In this document: positions 9,913-23,500 of the stretch, piece by piece
How the letters are laid out: each line of letters opens with the position of its first letter
How positions within the stretch are numbered: position 1 is the stretch's first letter
NCBI RefSeq assembly: GCF_036588685.1
Contig: NC_086378.1
Span: forward strand, 51,268,686 to 51,332,685
Length of the DNA stretch: 64,000 nt
Origin: Mytilus trossulus
Lineage: Eukaryota; Mollusca; Bivalvia; Mytilida; Mytilidae
Direction of reading: 5' to 3'
The notes under the pieces: model-generated
What the model saw: only the letters and a program-made list of their open reading frames with translations
Databases searched by the model: none
What the model was told of the DNA's origin: nothing
Position numbers and translations under genes: made by a program

Positions 9913-12900
9913 GATCCTTGAAAAATATGTGAACAATGGGTATCTTTTCGGGGGAAAACTCAAAATTTTGTTGATTTTCTTCAAAATTAGACACCTTATT
10001 GACAACATTGGATTAGGATACCTACAAAACTTTACTGTTCTCAACTTCAGGATGATGCATGTAAAATTTTGATGTCTGTTTACGATTCTATAAATAGCGC
10101 TAGGTCCCGATAGCATATTAAATTGTTGCATATGATAGCGAAAAATAAACGTTGTGGATAATATTACCGATTTTCACATTGTTATGAATTACAGATACAA
10201 AAAGGTAAAATCTATAACTTTTAGCCTAGTTTGAAGAGCTAAAATTTAAGTTTCCTGTGATATTTAATTTTTAACGGACATCGAGTGAAAAAGTCTTTTT
10301 TTGTAATTTTTTACCAACGTCGATAACACCAATTATGCATTACGGCAGATATGAGTTTATTGACGTGACGTTCCCACAGAGTCCTTACTTATATGCCATT
10401 AAAGGTATGCTGATTTTTTTCAGTACATTAAGACACCATAAAGTGTTGCTTTGACATGCAATGATTGTCACTTTATTTGAACTTAAAACAAAAGAGCTGT
10501 GTCTGCTTGAAATTGAGGAATTAACATAGCAAGCAATGGGGCCATGAATTAGTGGTGTACTTCCTATTACAGAGAATCATCAGAAATTCAATTTTTAGAA
10601 GTTTTACCTATTCCAATGAAAATTGGTCATATTTGATGTCAGTAATCATGATTAATCAACTTTTGTGGATGAACAATTCTGTTTATGCCAAGTTTCAGCT
10701 CTTAAATTGACACAATAAGGTATTTTAGCCTTTTATGGTCATACAACATGCATGCAGTTAAGACTTGTCACCCCAAGTTCTTATTTTTGCATTATTTGGG
10801 ATTTAAATCAATAAAACATGCATATTATGACTTGTTTATTTTTAAAAAAAAATAGCTCTTGGTCAAATAATCCAATGATTTTTCAAGTTTTATTGGTTTT
10901 ATACACTCATATAAGAATTCCAAAATCTCACTGTACATGCAATTTTGAACCAGTTTTGCATGTTATCCAGCTGAGGGATATATAAATTGCTCTCAATAAT
11001 CTGTATTGTACCACAGAAGTTTGGTTTGTACCAAAAATGTCCCTTTTCTAATTTGAAGAAAAAAGGGGGGACAATATTCTCAATTATGTCTTAGGTTTGG
11101 ACTAATATATTTTTATTAAATGAACATCCTCTGACAAAAATATGACTATTGGTAAGCACATTGTTTTCCTAGTTTAAATTAACAAATAGAACCACGATAT
11201 TGAGAATAAAAAAAATCATACTGGCCATTGGTAATATCCCTATATGCAGGTTTTTTTTGCATAACACATATGTTACTACCAGTCCAATTTGAGCTTAAAA
11301 TCAGTAAAATAGTGTTTGGACTAAAGCTTTATATGTTTTTTATTGCTTAGAATATATCATAGAATGAAATTAAGAAATGCTGAAGTCAATATGGCAAGTT
11401 TGGTTTTGTTATAGGTGTAACAACACTAATTCGGGCCCGGCCGGAAAGCACATACCATTGCCAGAAAGTAGTACGTATTTAACACAAAATAGTTCCTACG
11501 CATGGGTGTAACTTTCAAAATATGTAGAATATTTAGGCAATTTTGATATCAAATGAAAGCTGAATGACTGGTGATCATTGTTGAACACTTTTTGACTTAT
11601 AATTTTTAATAATAAAAAAAATTGCATGAAATTTAAAAAAGAGGGTACATTTTGCCTGTTTGTCAGATCTGAAGTACCTATTTTGGTACATCCGAAGTTT
11701 TGGGAACCAGTTCTTTCTTATATGCCATTAAAGGTATGCTGATTTTTTGTCAGTACAAGACACCATGAAGTGTTGCTTTGACATGCAATGATTGTCATTT
11801 TATTTGAACTTAAAACAAAAGAGCTGTGCCTGAGTGCTTGAAATTGAGGAATTTAACATAGAAAGCAATGGGGCCATATGAATTAGTGGTGTACTTCCAT
11901 CATGACATCTATAGTTGTGCACCTTGCCATTTTAATTATTTATCTGGTCAAAATTGTGGTCAACATCCTGAGGATTTAATACCAATGTGGGAAAGTAGTT
12001 TTGTCATGGTCTTTACTGTTGTGAATTAAAGTAGTAGAGATAACAAGAAAAATAGTGTTTGGGGAGATAACTCTTACGAAGAAAGGCGTTCAGTTAAACT
12101 GGGTCAGTTTCAATAATGTATAATCTGCTTGATATCATATATAAAATAACTTGGAAACATCTTTTTAAAACAAGAAAACCTTGCAATTTAAAGAATAAGA
12201 CGGGGGAAATTTTTTTTTTTAAAAATTGTTCAGAGAATAATTGACTGAGGTCTAATTCCACCAAAATTCACTTAAGATAAAAAAAATAATTGATAAAGTA
12301 TGACTGGTAGCAGAAGATACCTTATCTCATATTGATTTTAAAAATACAATGTTTAAAGGGTTTTAGCTACAAGAAATATAATAAAGCAAGATATAGTTAT
12401 TTTTGGCCAAGTTCATTCATAGTCAAACAGTGAAATAATAATACGCTTTTAGTGGCAAGTTTGCTTCAATTTTGACAAAATAAGCTCAGAAACATTGCTG
12501 ATGAACTATATTCACTTGCAAGTTTAGATACTCTTCATTACAGATTCTTGTGTTATTTGGAGGAAGGTTCAAACCCATTTTTCGGTGATTCAGTGTTGAA
12601 CTAGTAAATTGGATACGTCTACAAAAAACCCAGAATGAACATTTTTGTCTGTTCTTTGAATAAATGTAGGTGAAAAACTGTTGAAATGGGTGCAATTTGA
12701 CGTATTTACACTTGTATGCAAATTTGTCCGCCATTACGTAGAATCACACAGGTTCCCGTAAACTTTGACATAACAATTCACAATAAAAAAGTGATTATTG
12801 CTTGACGTCAAAGGGTTATTTGGAGGCGATCTAAGGTCATTTGGAGACAACATCCAGCCAAATACCAAAAGTGTAAAAACGTTTAAGATAAAGTACTGAT

Positions 12901-13050
12901 AGTTAATTTCAAATAAAATAATACTTATTTCGTTTATCATACTTTTATCTTTTAGCAGTCCGAGTTTGTGATAGGCTGAGTCTGTTATAGACCAAGTTTG
13001 TGAAGCCGACTTTGTAATAGGCCGAGTTTGTTTTGGGCCGAGATATCTGG
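9913..13050. other. Intergenic stretch with a ~185-bp direct repeat
   Basis: No gene is supported. Two segments, about 10386-10567 and 11708-11898, are near-identical direct repeats (both hold CTTATATGCCATTAAAGG, TTTGACATGCAATGATTG and GCAATGGGGCCAT), 1.32 kb apart. Just before the gene duplication, 12950-13050 holds degenerate ~20-bp iterations of GGCCGAGTTTGT. The remainder is AT-rich with no recognised element. Confidence 0.6.
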
Positions 13051-13056
13051 TAGTCC

Positions 13057-13188
13057 GAGTTGAGAACAATTATACTCGGCACAACCCACAACATGGCGTC
13101 ATCCTCGAAACCTAAACGCAAACGGCACCGCTCAAATTCAAAAATTTCTAAACATGACAAGCAGACATCCTTAAAAAGATATATTTGA
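13057..13188 (+). pseudogene. Duplicated 5' end of the downstream gene (first codons)
   Basis: From GAGTTGAGAACAATTAT at 13057 to about 13143 the sequence repeats 14096-14172, which holds the 5' flank and start codon of the split gene. The copy has its own ATG at 13093 in the same context (CACAACATGG) and encodes the same basic N-terminus, MASSSKPKRKRH. After codon 16 it diverges and stops at 13186 after 31 codons. It may be a broken tandem copy, an alternative promoter and first exon, or a short upstream frame. No splice donor was evident, so a fragment is the simplest reading. Confidence 0.7.
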
Positions 13189-13831
13189 TAAACCGATATA
13201 TACGCCTCGTTAAAAGTTTTTTTTTCTAGCAATGAATCTCACGTGATGAAATACATCACATGTAATGTGAAGGACATTTGATTTTATGTACAATCTGTAG
13301 AAAATGAAAGTTATATATATTTTGAGATTTACACTATATATAATATTACGAGTTTATCAAGGTATGAGACTTCCAAATAGAATTTGGTTTGTCTGGACAT
13401 CGGTGGACATGCAACTTTGCCAAACCACTCATTTACAAATGAAAATCAACATGTGTTGATGTGTGACGTCAGCGACGTAAGCTTTGTTAATGTAGCAAAT
13501 CAAGTCACCGTCCCGCAAACCAGCTTTTCCAGCAACGCTCTTGGGAGATACCTATAATTAAAGATCTAATAATATAACGTATACAAGTATTAAACTATAA
13601 TAGACTTTTGATATTAATACCATTAATACTCATCGTTGAAATTAAAGGGCGTCTCCGTATGGATGAATACATATAGATCAAATAATTTTTTTATTGATTA
13701 CTGGGTACTTTTTACATAAGAGAAATATTCAGCTACAATAATTATGGGATATGACTATAACAACTATAATATAGGTCACAATTTATTTAAAAAAAGGAGC
13801 GACAAACACCTCGTTATCATTTAATCAGACC

Positions 13832-13862
13832 AAGGAGGTTATATGTCTCATATAACCTCCTT
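13832..13862. repeat. Perfect hairpin, 14-bp arms
   Basis: AAGGAGGTTATATG at 13832-13845 is followed by the loop TCT and its exact reverse complement at 13849-13862. It lies about 260 bp upstream of the gene's start codon. No terminator or element boundary could be tied to it. Confidence 0.75.
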
Positions 13863-14124
13863 AATCACTGAGACAAACAAACGAAACTGATAATTATAAT
13901 CTAAGACTACTGTGATTACAATATATATATATAATATATTATATTATGTTGTGTTTATTTGTGGTCATTCAGGTCACAATTGTTTGTCGGTATTTAGCTA
14001 ACAAGTGCTGCGCATGACTTTTAAATGGTTCTGGGGACGTATTCCGGTGCTGCATTCGAACGGTTCTGTGACCGTACCGGCTGCCGTATACTGATGAGTT
14101 GAGAACAATTATCCTCGGCACAAC

Positions 14125-14588
14125 ATGGCGTCATCCTCGAAACCTAAACGCAAACGGCACAGCTCAAATTCAGAAGATGCTCCACTGTGGACAAATAGAT
14201 TAGATGGCGATTATTATTCCGCATCAAGCGATAAGAAGAAGAAATTAACTGCACTGAGTAGTTACATTCCGCGTGAAACAAGTGATTGGACGATGAGCGA
14301 ACTAGAAAATCTTCAGATTAATTGGAACTGGATCGACCCATCCACGAAGAGCATTGATGAATTTTTCGACATGTTTTCAAATATAAATGCAGGTTTGCCA
14401 CCCCTCGATGCAGATTTAATCAAGATGATGGATTATTTGAATGCTAACTTGACATTTGACACAAGTGTCAAAGAACTTGAACAGGAAAATTATGTTAAAG
14501 TTAGAGAATATCTTGTTAAAAACTTTCTTCCCAAAGTTGATGCTGATTCAGATGAAGAGTTGATGAAAACTGTGGGTAGTAGTTCCAG
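14125..14588 (+). CDS. Exon 1 of the putative nuclease-fold gene
   Basis: Start ATG lies in a good context (CACAACATGG). It encodes 154 codons plus two bases: a basic Ser/Lys/Arg start, then TSDWTMSELENLQINWNW and an acidic end with DADSDEELM. It ends TTCCAG/GTAAAA, a good donor; without splicing the frame would stop two codons later. The 5' end of transcription is not defined. Confidence 0.85.
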
Positions 14589-17500
14589 GTAAAATTAAAA
14601 TTACCATCTTTTCATTCACTACTGCAATGTCAGTCAGGTACTTCTCAAGTTCTTGTAGCTTTCATGTCAATCGGGCCCTTAGTCGATCCGCCCCAATATA
14701 AAAAAATATTTATAGGGAATAAAAATTAAGATACGATGCAGTCTTGTAACTCCGCCCATCTAAGGCTTTGATCGTGTATATTTCTTCTTTATTATATAAA
14801 AATTGCATCAAATTTGATTTGAATCTATTCACTGAAAACTCAATGTTACGTACATTTTTTACTATCTTATTTCCGCAATCATATATCTGAAAAGATTTGA
14901 AAATCAATCAGACAAATGGGTCACCTCTGTTTTCACAGAAGTGTGGTTGTCCGGTAAGTCCGTCCATGCGTAGTAAACATGTATGGATGACAGGTTTATC
15001 ATCATGATCATATATTAACGAACTAGAACTTAAGGAAATGATGTTTTATCATGTTTATAAATGGACCACTAAGAAAGGAACTTTAGATGAACAAAATAAA
15101 AAAATTCAAGCCAATATGATAAAGAAATTGTTGAAATAGAAAAATAAACCAAAAATATAAAAAAAAACAGAAAATAAAGAAAAGTAAAAAATATGATTAT
15201 AGATAAAGATAAGAATGTCAATAGCATGGTTAAAAGTATTTTCTTTAAAAAAATGCCCTCATTCAACATGTTCGGTATTCTGAATTGCAGTTACTTAGAC
15301 ACCATCATCCTTGTCAATGGGTTTAAAGTCTGTGCAGTATCATGAGTATATAGTGGTTTTAATATATAACCCAAAATTTTAATTTCAGAGTCAATATATT
15401 TTATTTTCAGTCTTTAAAATCGAAAAAAAAACCACCAAAAAAACAGAAAGCTTGTGTCAAACTTTTCCATACATCATTGTACATATTTATTAAAGATAAT
15501 GGATCTTTAAGATTTTTTTTATTATTTTGCCTTATATTAAATGGCATTGTCTCCCTTTTTAGATCACCGGAGCCCAAAGGGCCCCATGTGAGCTTATGCC
15601 ATCACTTGGCGTCCTTCGTCGTCTGTTGTCATAAAATATTTCAAAAATCTTCTTCTCTGAAACTCCGAAGATTTGATCCATGGTCAAACATGGCCACCAT
15701 GGCTACAAATAGAACATAGGGGTCAAATGCAGTTTTTAGCTTATATCTTAAAAACTAAAGCTTTTAGAGCAAATCTGACATGGAGTTAAATTGTTCAATT
15801 TGTCAAGATCTATCGGCCCTGAAATTATCAGACAAATCGAGCAACCCATTGTTGGGTTTCTGCCACCAAATTGGTAGTTTTAACAAAATTTTGCAGTTTT
15901 TTGTTATTATCTTGAATATTATTATAGATAGATATAAGAAGAAGTCTTAAAAGCTGTACATGTATTTCATGCTTATCTTCGAAAAGCAGCAGGAAGAGTT
16001 GATATTCCTGCTGAGGTCCTGACAAACGTTATTAGAACTTCTAATAAAAGATCCAACTATAAAGACCTTGAATCAGGGCCGTAACTACAATGAGGCAGAC
16101 GAGGCAATTGCTGGCAAAAAAAAATAATAAGGGAAAAAAAGAAAATGGAGAAAGTTAGGCATGCATGCAGAGGGTAGAACACATCCTTGCATTTTAACAT
16201 CAAGAATTAAGTAATGCATACTTCGAATAGTAATTTATGTTGACGTGCAGCTTCTGTACTTTTATTTCAACGTAATATCTCTGTATCTGATTACCATCGC
16301 CAGTAAACCGGCATTTGGTTCTGTAATTATTTATTTCCCGTTAAAATGAATTATTGATAATGGATATTTCCAACATTATCAGTTCGCAAAGTAAATCAAA
16401 ATTAAAATAGTTTGAATTCTTCACCTTGCTCAGTTAATATTATTAAAGAAGCATTCACAGATCACACATGAATACCTAAACACCCCACAATTTGTATGTA
16501 GTTCTCTTTCAAATAAAATGAAGATTTGAGGCATTTTCAAATGTTTTGCTACAAACCTGGCTGCTATTCGAAAACAAAACATTTATTTTGGATGGATGGA
16601 GGATTTGTTTGGTTTAACGGCAAATACATGAAGTAGGCTTTCTTTTAGCTATATATAGAGAGCAAGTTACAAAATGTATGTGATTATTCCATTCAAATGT
16701 TAAAAGGACAGGACAAGACCTTGGCAGAATGACAATTTGATTGCTTGATACTTTGAATTTCCATGGAGTATTGTGGGAATACTTTGGGCTTGTGAAATAA
16801 AGACGGTCGCACAATTAACCATGGTAAAGGTGACTAGAGAGTATTTAATTTTTATCATTATTGATTGGGTGTAATAAAATTGAGAATGGAAATGTGGAAT
16901 GTGTCAAAGAGACAACAACCCGACCAAAGAGCAGAAAACAGCCGAAGGCCACCAATGGGTCTTCAGTACAGCGAGAAAATCCTGAATCCAGAGGTGTGCT
17001 TCAGCTGGCCTCTAAACAATAATGTGTACTACAGTACACACAGAGAGGATGTAATGTCATACTCCCTACACTGTAAAAACTTGGTGTCACACCAAGAAAT
17101 TCCAGCAACTCTCTCCAAATCTTGGGAGGAAACTTGGACTAATTCCTCCCTAAAACTCCTTAATTGTTTATTACCTTGGTGTGGTTTCTCCCAACAACAT
17201 GATTTTTATTGCTATGATTACCTTTGAAGTGTGCCATTAGTAGATGACTACAATAAACATTTCTTGTGTTTCCTGTCATTAAATGACAGTCACAAAAATG
17301 ATGAAAAGTGTGAGATTTGTTAAATTTAATCAGAGACATATTATAATCTGATTTTATTAAAGAATCCTGTACAACTTTATTTATTATAATTATATTCAGC
17401 ATTTGTTCTGACAGTGTTGGTTTTTCATACCTAAGAAACATACAAAAACAAACAAAACATCACCTGTAAGTGGAGTATTATTAATAGAAAATAAAGACAT

Positions 17501-20500
17501 ATATATTTTAATTGAATTTATTCAATCGTTTTTTCTAAATTTAAATGATAAGAAATAAAGGAAGATTATATAAATATAATATATATATGTAATTTATCTA
17601 CATTATTTTATTTTATTCATTATTTTTTTTTTGTATCATTACTATTATTTTTTAAACCATGTATATGGACCATAATTTGCTATTGGGCTCCGTTTCCTAT
17701 AACTATAGAAAAGTGATAAAATGTGAATTACTGTAAGAAAAGTTGCAACTACATCTAAAGATGCCATTATTTTTATCAACATACAAGTGTATGCTACTCT
17801 TCCCTAGAAAAAAAAATAAAATATACGAATATCAAAGATTCTACAACCGTATTTTTGTGTCGTTTCTCGCGACCAATAAGAATAGTGAGAAGAAAATGCC
17901 CAGAACTATAAGTATTTATGTAGCAGATGTAAGAACAGTGGCGTGATTTTTGTGTCGGATTTCGTAACGCAATTTTTAGATGATGTAATCTGCTTTGTTG
18001 TAATAGCATTCTTAAAAACAATATGCAAATATGAACTCTTGCGAGATGTTCAAACAGATAAATCCAAGATGATTTACATTCTTGTTTTGATCTTCGTAAT
18101 AATTAAGTAAGAAAATTACTTTATCGTTATGCGTTACATTTCACAGGAAACAGAAGTCCAGTTATATATTAAAATTGTTTTTGTCCTAAAGTTCTAATCA
18201 TTTCCAGTCATACGTGAAACATGTGACTAACATGTGATAACGCCATTACGGCCGGATGTACGAAATACTAGGTCTAAACATTGTTTTTGTTTCCAACGGG
18301 ATGTTAGCAAACATAATCTGTAGACTTGTTTCGTCTTGTTTAAAAGAGGAAAATACAATTGTCAAAGAGATTGCGCCGGTGGTCTGTTATTTTTCCTATG
18401 TGCATAATGTTAAATACGATCCTGTGTGAAAATAAATGCACAATGACTTGACAAAATCGACTTCATATTTGACAGACGTTAGAACACACTTTGTTTCCCG
18501 ATATTTTACCGTAAATATGAAACAAAAACAATAAATATGATACAAACAACGGAGGTAACAAGATATATTTCGAACCATAATGTTACAATTTTCGGCCAGG
18601 GGGCCTCAATCGGCGGCTCCCATTAAACCCCTGCCTCGTCTGTTCCCAAGGCCTAGTTACAGCCCTGTGAATTGTTTATTTAGAGCTAATTTCCTAATGC
18701 ATGTAGAGCAAGACTTTCAGGTTAGCTTACTTACTTGCTTTGTTTGTATATTGTACAATTTTATTGGGATAACGTCCAATTAAATGTAAATATAATATAT
18801 ACAGGTTTAACTATGCCTATATATATTGTTTGAAGATGTCAAAGCTTGAGTTAAAAGTTTATACAAACAAAGCAAGCAAGCCACCAAAGTTTTACTCTAC
18901 AAGAATTAGGAAATTAGCTCTTAGTAAATTTTAATAGCTATGATTTTAATTGAATTAAGTGATTACGACCAGCCTTACTTTGGTTCACGATCATCAGACA
19001 ATTGTTGAATAAACAAACCAATTACAAATGTATCTATAGACTAATGATCATTATGGTAATTACATTATTATGTGTTCCAGTGGATTGTGAATATCTATTT
19101 ATCTCTTCTATGTGTCGGAATTGAATATAAACTTTTCCCAATTGTATTCTGAGTTATCATGGAAAATAACTTCATATTCATATAGAGTGGGGTGCTCATT
19201 TTCGCCATATCTTTCCATGTTTTCTTCAGTTTATGTTCAGGTCTTTATGTTTTTGAAGTATACTGATATTTCTATATGAAGATAACTTCAAATGCAAAAT
19301 ATTCTTAGCTTGAAAGCGTGTTTGTTTTGAGTAAAATCATCTGCAGAGTTGGATTAAAGGGTGTTTGAAATTTCCTAACATTTTGTCGATGGGAGACACA
19401 TATTCGCCGTTTTGACATATCTATTTAAAACCAAATAACTGCAGCTTTTAACTTTATTTATCAAATAAATTTCATTATAGACGAATAGCAGACATTTGAA
19501 AGATGTAAAAAACTGAAATTTAGGGCAATCAGTCAAACAATTATTTAGGAATGCTTCTTTGAAATCGTTTTTGTCATTCAGGAAATTGGCTGAAAATCGT
19601 TGTCCATTTTTCGGTCCTTTGCCGTAGGTGCCGAAGTTTAGTCACATTTTCTAAAATAATCATATTTGTTATAAAAATATGATTTAACAGCATATTTCTT
19701 CCATTTCAACCATCCTTTGAAGTTTTTACACCTCAAAATCATAAAACGGCGAAATTGTGTCCACGGCGAATATGAGCGCCCCACTCTACTAATATCGATG
19801 CTGCTTAACAAATTGTACAAATCATACTGATTACTCATTTTTGTATCGATTTAAAGTAATTCATCTGAATGTTTCTCTAAACATGCTAAAGGTAATATTA
19901 GGCATCCTTCACTTACCTGCTGTCACTATTCATCGATACTTTTTACAAATTCCATTTATACTGATTCAGATATGTCACAAAATCCGCCGAAGTTAATTAT
20001 TCATTATTATTTTATTATAGGGCCGGATCAACTAAGGGTGGATAATAATAACTTGTACAAGTAGTACCCCTGACTGAATGTGTCAAGTTTGCAGCATTCT
20101 AGACACTTCAGCACCGAGACAAATCGTCACCAGCATGGTGACAGACATTATGTTCTCAACAACTTTGCTTTATATTTTAAAAATCACATTTTTCTAATAC
20201 TGGATGTTGACTTGACAATGGTAAAACATGGACCAGAGACGGATATGTTAAATCTGTGTACGTTTTCAAAGCACGATTGCTTTTAAGAAGTTCTTCACAG
20301 TTATTTCTTCAGGAAAATACTCTAAATGAATGTAAGATAAAGGTATCAGTGATAATTTTAGCATTTTGGAAAATTTGTATGCATAATTAAACCTCACAGC
20401 TGTAAAACTGTCAGACAACTTCTTATGGGAGTTATTGCCCTTACACATGGAAATGACAAATGTTACCATTTTTTTTCCATTTTTATACGACTGCAAAAAA

Positions 20501-23500
20501 ATTTTTGTGGTCGTATATTGGTATGAAGTCGGCGTCGTTGTCGTTGTCGTCAGAAGACACATTGGTTTTCGCACTCTAACTTTAATTTAAGTGAATAGAT
20601 CTCTATGAAATTTTACCATAAGGTTCAATACCACAACAGAAAGGTTAAGATTGATTTTAGGGATAATGGTACCAACAGTTAAGGAATAAGGGGTCAAAAA
20701 GGGGACAAAAAAAACCTTCCAGACATAACTTGTGTGTTAGTGTATGGATCTCTCTGACATTGTACCACAAGGTTCCATATCACAAAGGGAATGCTGGGAT
20801 TGATTATGGGGGTAATTGCCTTAAAATTTTAGGAATTAGGGGCCAAAAAAGGGGCAAAAAACAAGCATTTTTCTAGTTTCATGACAATAACTTGTGTGTA
20901 AGTGTATGGAATTTTCTGAAATTGTACTACAAGGGTCCATATTACAAAGGGAAAGCTGGAATTGAGTTTGGGGGTAATTGCCCAAAACGTTTAGGAATTT
21001 GGGGCCAAAAAGGGGCCTAAAAACAAGCATTTTTCTACTTTCAAGACAATAACTTGTGTGTAAGTGTATTGATCTTTCTGAAATTATACTACAAGGTTCC
21101 ATATCACAAAGGGAAAGCTTGGTTTGAGGTTGGGGTAATTGCCCTGAACGTTTAGGAATTTGGGGCCAAAAAGGGGCCTAAAAACAAGCATTTTTCTACT
21201 TTCAAGACAATAACTTGTGTTCAAGTGTATATATGGATCTCTCTGAAATTGTACTGCAATGTACCATACTATAAAGGGAAGGCTGGGATTGAGTTTGGGG
21301 GTAATGAATCATAAGGGCCACAGGTTCAAAAAATTTGGGGGAGGGATTTTTTTTTCCTTTTTTTTCCTTTTTTTTCTTTAAAATTTTCCATTTTAAATTG
21401 GTTATTTCTGATTTATATATAAAAGCAAATAATAATGATATGGTTTGAATAGGTAAATTAAAAATATCTTTAAGTTCTTAGACCACATTCATTCTGTGTC
21501 AGAAACCTATGCTGTGTCAAATATTTAACCACAATCCAAATTCAGTGCTGTATCAAGCTTGAATGTTGTGTCCATACTTGCCCCAACTGTTCAGGTTTCG
21601 ACCTCTGTGGTCGTATCAAGCTGCACCCAGCGGAGCATTTTATTTACATTTATAAGTTTTCATTATTTACAGGCCCTCATTAAAATTCAAATATCTGTAA
21701 TTGGGAGATATCTGTATTGTATTTTAAGCTTGGCCTTCGTGAAACGTAGATTTGACTGTCACAAATTGAGTTTACCTATATACTGAGCTAGCAACGAAAT
21801 ACAATACAGATATCTCCATTCTAATGCAACATATTAAAATAAATTCCATTTGATAAATATTTTGGCTTACTTCCCAAAGTTGGTTTCCGTCCTCTAACTT
21901 TAGTTTGCCTCAACCAAATGTTATAAAACTTCTACAAAAGGCTTATTACCACAAAACACAGATCAAGTTTAAATTTCAGTGGCGTCACTTAAACCGTTCT
22001 AGAGTTATGCCCCTTTACAAATGGAAAAATTGCTGAATTTTTCATTCCCGTTCTCTAGTTTAGGAGGGGCCTCAGTGGCCGAGTGGTCTAAGTAGTTACT
22101 ACTGTAATCACTAGCCAGTCAACACTGAGGTTGTGAGTTCGAATCCCGCTTGTGCGGGTGCACTAGACTCCAATCTAAATTGACTAGGATTGTCAGTTTT
22201 CCTATCACAGGTCGGTGGTTTTCTCCTGGCACTCCGTCTCCCTCCACCAATAAAAATTGGCCCAAAAGCGGTGCTTAAAAGTGGCGTTAAAACACCAAAA
22301 ATCAAATCAAATCTAGTTCAGGTTGCCTCAACCAAATGTTATGAAACTTATTCACAATGCTTATTACCATAAAACACAGATCAAGTTTGAGTTTTGGTAG
22401 TGTCACTTTTACTGTTCTAGAGTTATGCCCCTTTACAAATGGAAAAAATACTAGTTTTCCTTTCCATTCCCTAACTAAAGTTAGCCTCAACCAAATGTTA
22501 TGAAACTTATACACAATGCTTAATACCACAAAATACAGACATGACAGATCAAGTTTGAATTTTGGTGGTGTCACTTTTACTGTTCTAGAGTTATGCCCCT
22601 TTACAAATGGAATAATTGCTGAATTTTTTGTTTCTGTTCTCTACCTTCAGTTTGCCTCAACGAAATGTTATAAAACTTATACACAATACATATAACCACA
22701 AAACTCAGATCAAGTACAAATTTGAGTAGCGTCACTTTTACTGTTCTTCAGTTATGTCCCTTTCAAGGTTACCGCTGGCGTTCTCCATTTTCGCATTTTG
22801 CAAAAAAATAAAAATTGTGGCCATTAAAATTCATCATTTGCGAAAGAATTTGGCGAAAGAAATATACATAATGATTTGATTTCATCCATCTTATTTATTT
22901 TTCGTTTTGGCGACGCACGTGTTTCAAGCATATTTTTACGTCTCAACTTTTTCATTTACGATGGTCCAGAAAAGAAAACTGTTGTTATGAAGAAATATAT
23001 TCAACAGGTTGGGAACAACTCCTCAAATAAGTAACCCTTCAATGTAATAACTATCCCTTAAATCAGGGATCAATTTCAAGTGATAAAAAAAAAATGTTTT
23101 GTTGTAAAAACCACTTCTTAGTACAAAAGGGCACATATTCATATCATTTGAAGAAACTTTTCCCAAAGAACTATACAACTATCTGGTATTATATGGTCAA
23201 AACATGTCCAAGAATTTTGTAATATTCCTGGACTTATACATGTATCTTCTTTATTTTTAAAAATAAGTGGACCCCTCTTTAAGAAAAGTTGTTCCAAATA
23301 TAATGAATTTTTCCCCTTTTAAGTTAAAAAAAAGCTAAATTTTTCTTTTTACTTTTCTACAACAGCAAAATGATCCCTTGTCTGAGGGACAGTCCCTTAT
23401 TTAAGGGATATCCCACATTTGGAGGGTTGTTCCAAAACCTGTTGAAAAGTAAGAAAAGTCTCTGCCTTTAGTCTTTATCCTTCAACTGGAAGGGAAATGT

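Noticed and set aside
12486..13232. Minus-strand frames of 82-111 codons
   Set aside because: Overlapping frames with AT-driven composition, no motifs, and one crosses the degenerate GCCGAGTTTGT repeat.
16865..17227. 120-codon plus-strand frame
   Set aside because: Most of it reads through a dispersed mussel-type repeat; no domain and no splice context.
22066..22150. Stand-alone tRNA gene
   Set aside because: Polymerase III boxes are present, but the sequence continues into a SINE body and tail with target duplications, and a clean cloverleaf acceptor stem was not seen.
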